From NCBI GenBank assembly GCA_947174645.1, contig CAMWJR010000037.1, forward strand, positions 1 through 9,041: a DNA stretch of 9,041 nucleotides, given 5' to 3'. Shown here piece after piece: positions 5,563 to 9,041 of this stretch. Under the pieces are notes generated by a model. The model saw only the letters and a list, made by a program, of their open reading frames with translations. It had not been told where the DNA came from and searched no databases. Position numbers and translations under genes: made by a program. The stretch's first letter is position 1. The number at the start of each line of letters is the position of its first letter. The DNA comes from an uncultured Verrucomicrobiota bacterium (lineage in GTDB: Bacteria > Verrucomicrobiota > Verrucomicrobiia > Opitutales > LL51).

Positions 5563-7197
5563 ATGAACGAAAGCGAAAATTTAGAGCCAGGGGCAGGTGA
5601 AGCAGAAAACGTAAAGGCGACGACGGTCGGTGGACAGGCCGCTGCACCGGATACTTCAATTATTGGCGATTTAAAAGAACTCGAAACAATGACGTTTGGG
5701 ACGCGTTGGACGCCTAATGAGAACGCGCCTTCGGGGGATCGCCCTCCTCGCCGACCATTTAATAAAGGACCGCGCCGTGGTAATTTTTCGGGCCCTCGCG
5801 ATCGGAATTCGTTTCAGCGTCCCCGAAACGATTCGAATGCCGAACGTAGCGATACGCCCCGTACGGAGAGACCGCCACGGAGGGAAGGGGAGTTCCGCGA
5901 TCGGAAATTCTCAAAAGAGGGAGGTTTTCGCGGAGGTCCACGGCGATTCCAAGAGCGTCGTATCGTTCCGCCGCCATTTGAGGTACAGTTTTATCAAGAA
6001 GACCAGTCGTTTGACCTCTTGTTAGAGGAAATGCGGAAAAGCGGTAAGACGTATGAACTGTTTACAGTCGCGAAACTGATCTTGCAAAAACCCGAGCGTT
6101 TTGTCGTTACTATCCGCCGGAAGCCCGATGCGGAGGGCGTGATTGCGCCGTTGTATCTGTCGCTCCTAGATGATCTGCCTTTTGAGTCGGAGCGCGAGGC
6201 GATGATGTATATCGTCGACCACCACGTTGCGGAATTTTTCGATATCCAAGAGGAAGAAGTCGAGCCACCGAAGGGGAGCTTTACCTGTGTCCATCGCTGT
6301 GGAATTACAGGGCAATTGCTTTCGGCACCCAATTACCACCGCTACAAGACGATTTTGCGGGATCACTTCAACTCCAAGATCCATTCGATGTCGTTTGAGC
6401 GTTTTCTAACGAAGATCGAGACGACTAAAGATGAAGCCGATATTCAGCAGTGGGTTGAAAGCATGCGCCATAAGGTAACCTACACGCCGAAAGCGTTGGA
6501 CGAGTCCATAACCGACTTGGCGCCGATTGAAACGCTAGAAGGTGTTCGAAATTATTTACTAAAATACTATCGTGACCGTATTTTACGCGACGTTACGACG
6601 GTACGGATCTTAGGAACGGCTTGTGCGAGTCTTCCGTCGGTTCCGCTTCTGCGCGCGATCAATTTTTACCTAACGCGTCAACGGCAATTCCCTCTCGATA
6701 CCGCCAATAACCTTCGTAACCGTTTCCGTCGAGCCGGCTTTGGTATCTACCGGAAAGGCAAGAACGGAATCTCGTACGTGTGCGCGATGAAGCGGAAATT
6801 CCGTACGGATGAAGATGTCTTTACGCCGACAATCCATGCGCTTATTACTTTCCTTGAGCCTCTTGAAAAGATCGATCTCGCAAAAATCCAACACGGGTAC
6901 ATCGAGGCGAATCAGTTGGCAGAATCCGAGGTTTTGGAAGGTCTTAACTGGCTGATTCATGAGGGCTACGTCGTCGCATATGAGAACGGTGAGCTGTTTT
7001 TGAATCCTAAATTGCCGGCACCAAAGCCAAAGGAAGAAGCGCCCGTCATCGCGTTAGAGATGAGAGAGACCGCGATCGAGCAGCGTACCGATGGGACGTT
7101 GACGGTGTCGCAAGAGACGACGCTGTTAATTCCCGAACAGGAAGTAAAACTCGATCTGCTGGGCGAGATCCCGGAAGAAAATCCTCAAAAGGAGTAA
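5563..7197 (+). CDS. Large hypothetical protein: RG-rich disordered N-terminus, conserved core, putative winged-helix C-terminus
   Basis: No named family is recognised for this 544-aa protein. Residues 1 to about 135 are low-complexity and rich in Arg, Gly and Pro (PRRPFNKGPRRGNFSGPRDR, then FRGGPRRF), like RGG-box RNA-binding tails. From about 138 a folded core begins (PPPFEVQFYQEDQSFDLLLEE). A possible metal site follows: Cys242, His244 and Cys246 in TCVHRCG, with SAPNYHRY (254-261) and RDHF (266-269) nearby. Residues about 345-415 (VRILGTACASLP...FRRAGFGIYRKGKNGISYVC) and 435-482 (IDLAKIQHGYIEANQLAESEVLEGL...EGYVVAYENGELFL) look like winged helices. An acidic tail (about 490-544) closes it. 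The layout recalls, from memory only, a conserved Planctomycetes/Verrucomicrobia hypothetical. ATG 5563 is chosen for its Shine-Dalgarno (GAGGG, 6-nt spacer) over an upstream TTG at 5545. Position after rsmA fits, but does not prove, a ribosome- or RNA-related role. Confidence 0.85.
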   Translation: MNESENLEPGAGEAENVKATTVGGQAAAPDTSIIGDLKELETMTFGTRWTPNENAPSGDRPPRRPFNKGPRRGNFSGPRDRNSFQRPRNDSNAERSDTPRTERPPRREGEFRDRKFSKEGGFRGGPRRFQERRIVPPPFEVQFYQEDQSFDLLLEEMRKSGKTYELFTVAKLILQKPERFVVTIRRKPDAEGVIAPLYLSLLDDLPFESEREAMMYIVDHHVAEFFDIQEEEVEPPKGSFTCVHRCGITGQLLSAPNYHRYKTILRDHFNSKIHSMSFERFLTKIETTKDEADIQQWVESMRHKVTYTPKALDESITDLAPIETLEGVRNYLLKYYRDRILRDVTTVRILGTACASLPSVPLLRAINFYLTRQRQFPLDTANNLRNRFRRAGFGIYRKGKNGISYVCAMKRKFRTDEDVFTPTIHALITFLEPLEKIDLAKIQHGYIEANQLAESEVLEGLNWLIHEGYVVAYENGELFLNPKLPAPKPKEEAPVIALEMRETAIEQRTDGTLTVSQETTLLIPEQEVKLDLLGEIPEENPQKE

Positions 7198-7249
7198 TTC
7201 TAGGCGAAAGCGTCGTTGCCAGCGCGCGTTCCTTGTGTTGAATGACGCT

Positions 7250-8293
7250 ATGGAACCGTTTATGGCGCGACTCATCGAGCGGCGTTTGCTATCGGGAAAC
7301 CAAAGCACGAAGCGCGTCTATCACCTTGCATTTGCAATCAATCCCAGGTGCATCGCTTACCAGCCCGGCGATGCACTCGCGGTCTTTCCGAAAAATTCCT
7401 CTTCAGCCGTAGAGCGCGTCATTACCCATATCGAAAATGGCGTAGCAATCGCTCAGGATTTGCAGCAGAATTATTGTCTCCAACATCTGACAGAAAAATT
7501 TTGTTCGGAGTTGCGCCAAAGGCTATCCCCAGAAGCGTGTGCGCGCTGGGATCAACTAGGGAGAGATCTTTCTTTACCAGATCTGCTGGAGCAATTCTCG
7601 GAGGTACATTTTACGGGTGCCGAGCTTTTGTCCTTACTGAAACCGCTGCGCCCGCGGCTCTATTCCATCACTTCCTCGCAGAGAGCGTACCCTAGCCAAA
7701 TCCAGCTGATCGTCGCAGAAGTGGCCTATCCAAACAGTTGGGGAAAGATAACCTACGGCGTGGCGTCGCATTACCTTTGTGAAACCCTAAACGTTGGGGA
7801 TGAAGCACGTGTCGCCGTTATACGCTCAAAATTTAAGCTGCCAGAGAATGATACCGCGGCTGTTATTATGATCGGGCCCGGGACCGGGATCGCGCCTTTT
7901 CGGTCTTTTTTACAGGAACGCGCAGCACGCCATAGCCATGGCTCTCATTGGCTGTTTTTTGGGGATCAACACCGCCGCGAGCATTTTTATTATCAACAAG
8001 AGCTCGAGGCCTGGCAAAAGAAAGGAGTCCTAACGCGCCTTGACTTGGCGTTTTCACGCGACCAGGATTACAAAATCTATGTCCAAGACCGTATGCGGGA
8101 GCACGCGGCAGAACTCTGGCGTTGGATTGATGAAGGGGCTTACATCTATGTCTGTGGTGATGCTGCTCGGATGGCGGTTGACGTCGAAACGCAGTTATTG
8201 AAAATCGTCCACAAGCAAGGGGAAATTGTCGATCCGGAGGAATACCTCAAGCGGCTTAAACGAGCCGGGCGCTACCAGCGCGACGTCTATTAG
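7250..8293 (+). CDS. CysJ-like FAD/NADPH oxidoreductase lacking the flavodoxin domain
   Basis: The 347-aa protein corresponds to the C-terminal two-thirds of sulfite reductase flavoprotein (CysJ) and related diflavin reductases. An FAD-binding region with a shortened connecting domain comes first. It carries RPRLYSITSS (134-143, the RxYS-S flavin motif) and YGVASHYL (169-176). The NADPH domain follows with IGPGTGIAPFRSFLQER (208-224), FFGDQ, SRDQDYKIYVQDRM (269-282, the residues that select NADPH in CysJ), YVCGDAARMA, and the terminal GRYQRDVY. There is no N-terminal FMN/flavodoxin domain, so it should pass electrons from NADPH to a separate flavodoxin or ferredoxin, or directly to a reductase subunit. 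cysI is not in the window. Starts at GTG 7235 (family-like extra residues) and ATG 7262 (GGA 7 nt upstream) are also possible. It follows the preceding gene by 52 bp on the same strand. Confidence 0.88.
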   Translation: MEPFMARLIERRLLSGNQSTKRVYHLAFAINPRCIAYQPGDALAVFPKNSSSAVERVITHIENGVAIAQDLQQNYCLQHLTEKFCSELRQRLSPEACARWDQLGRDLSLPDLLEQFSEVHFTGAELLSLLKPLRPRLYSITSSQRAYPSQIQLIVAEVAYPNSWGKITYGVASHYLCETLNVGDEARVAVIRSKFKLPENDTAAVIMIGPGTGIAPFRSFLQERAARHSHGSHWLFFGDQHRREHFYYQQELEAWQKKGVLTRLDLAFSRDQDYKIYVQDRMREHAAELWRWIDEGAYIYVCGDAARMAVDVETQLLKIVHKQGEIVDPEEYLKRLKRAGRYQRDVY

Positions 8294-8314
8294 AAACCTC
8301 AATGTCATTAAATC

Positions 8315-8342
8315 TTTACAGAAATAGCTTTTTCGATAGCAT
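8315..8342 (+). promoter_or_regulatory. Candidate promoter of the phosphofructokinase gene
   Basis: TTTACA (8315-8320, 5 of 6 to the -35 consensus) and TAGCAT (8337-8342, 4 of 6 to the -10 consensus) are separated by 16 nt. The start point would fall near 8349, only about 5 nt before the ATG at 8354. That agrees with the lack of a Shine-Dalgarno there and would make the mRNA nearly leaderless. It could also be chance, with read-through from the reductase gene. Confidence 0.3.
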
Positions 8343-8353
8343 CGCCTTTGAAA

Positions 8354-9041
8354 ATGAAGCTGAAACGAGTCGGGATCCTCACGGCAGGGGGCTTAGCGCC
8401 TTGCCTCTCCGCCGCGATTGGCGCTCTAATTGAGGTTTATAGCCAAGAATGCCCTAAGGTTGAAATTGTCTGCTACCGCGACGGTTATAAGGGATTGCTT
8501 TTGGGCGAAAAGGTACTCGTGACAGCGGAAACACGCCAGAATGTCGCAACATTTTTCGAATATGGTGGCAGCCCGATTGGCAATAGTCGAGTGAAACTGA
8601 CGAATGTCCGGGATTGCGTACGGCGGGGATATGTCACCGAGGATGCCGATCCTCAGGAGGTTGCAGCCGAGCAGCTGATGCGAGACGGAATTCAGGTTCT
8701 CCACACAATTGGGGGCGACGATACCAATACCGCAGCGGCCGATTTAGCGAAATTTTTAGAACAAAACGACTACAAGTTGAGTGTCATTGGACTTCCGAAA
8801 ACCGTTGATAATGACGTTTACCCGATTGCCCAGAGCTTAGGGGCGATTACGGCGGCCTGTGAGGGAGCACGATTTTTCGAGAATGTCGTCGCAGAGTCGA
8901 CAGCGAATCCGCGGATGTTACTCGTCCACGAAGTCATGGGGCGTAACTGCGGTTGGTTAACAGTTGCAACGGCCTTGGAGTATCGTCGTCGTCTCGCACA
9001 GAAGCACTTTTTACCGGCACTGGGTTTGAGTCAGGGCGAAC
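8354..9041 (+). CDS. pfp: PPi-dependent 6-phosphofructokinase, N-terminal part (runs off the window)
   Basis: The first 229 codons of a phosphofructokinase-family protein are present. The opening KRVGILTAGGLAPCLSAAIG is the nucleotide/PPi loop, with GGL in place of the GGD of ATP-PFK. Phosphoryl-donor choice is readable. GGDDTNT (120-126) carries Asp123 where ATP-dependent enzymes have Gly (GGDGS), and LPKTVDND (147-154) carries Lys149 where they have Gly (GTIDND). Both are hallmarks of pyrophosphate-dependent enzymes. Asp152 is the expected catalytic base, and MGRNCGWL (195-202) is the fructose 6-phosphate motif. The enzyme would interconvert fructose 6-phosphate and fructose 1,6-bisphosphate reversibly in glycolysis/gluconeogenesis, sparing ATP. 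It lies 60 bp after the reductase gene. No Shine-Dalgarno is seen before the ATG, which is chosen because it begins just before the first beta strand. Confidence 0.93.
   Translation, partial: MKLKRVGILTAGGLAPCLSAAIGALIEVYSQECPKVEIVCYRDGYKGLLLGEKVLVTAETRQNVATFFEYGGSPIGNSRVKLTNVRDCVRRGYVTEDADPQEVAAEQLMRDGIQVLHTIGGDDTNTAAADLAKFLEQNDYKLSVIGLPKTVDNDVYPIAQSLGAITAACEGARFFENVVAESTANPRMLLVHEVMGRNCGWLTVATALEYRRRLAQKHFLPALGLSQGE

Noticed and set aside
1..9041. CRISPR arrays, phage or transposon genes, toxin-antitoxin, defence or biosynthetic clusters, tRNA/rRNA genes
   Set aside because: No regularly spaced repeats, integrase or transposase motifs, target-site duplications, defence-type domains or structural RNA genes were seen on either strand; nearly every base is accounted for by housekeeping-type genes.

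Overview
The window looks like an ordinary housekeeping stretch of a bacterial chromosome of medium GC. The likely source is a member of the Verrucomicrobiota (PVC group), probably Opitutae-like and anaerobic or facultative. The phylum call is an inference. It rests on the PPi-type phosphofructokinase subfamily (motifs GGLAPCLS, GGDDTNT, PKTVDND), the flavodoxin-less CysJ-type reductase, and a 544-aa protein that resembles, from memory only, a conserved PVC hypothetical family. The anaerobic-type radical-SAM activase and the PPi-PFK suggest anaerobic metabolism. No search could be run.

Left part (1-2840), all minus strand. In transcription order from the right: a candidate promoter (2884-2856), a small hypothetical protein with hydrophobic segments (2819-2571), rpiB (2529-2086), an NrdG2-type radical-SAM activating protein 2 bp after rpiB (2083-1394), a rho-independent terminator (1288-1259), a YhaM-like OB-fold/HD 3'-5' exoribonuclease (1200-223), and the N-terminus of an aromatic amino acid permease running off the left edge (166-1).

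Middle (2841-4600). A divergent TsaB-like gene is on the plus strand (2977-3759). It converges on the minus-strand ribosomal protein pair rpmI (L35, 4508-4314) and rplT (L20, 4231-3860), which ends in a clear terminator (3799-3770). infC, the usual upstream partner of rpmI-rplT, is absent from its normal place. A possible 16-codon ORF sits in the rpmI-rplT spacer and stops inside the rplT Shine-Dalgarno.

Right part (4597-9041), all plus strand: rsmA/ksgA, a large hypothetical protein with an RG-rich disordered N-terminus and probable C-terminal winged helices, a CysJ-like FAD/NADPH reductase without its flavodoxin domain, and the first 229 codons of a PPi-dependent phosphofructokinase. A theme of RNA and translation runs through the middle (t6A modification, L35/L20, 16S dimethylation, a putative RNA-binding protein). 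Central carbon and redox genes flank it on both sides.

I see no CRISPR array, defence system, integrase, transposase, tRNA or rRNA, and no gene-free stretch longer than 300 bp. The items most worth a second look are the 544-aa protein, the divergent TsaB-like protein and the small gene upstream of rpiB.
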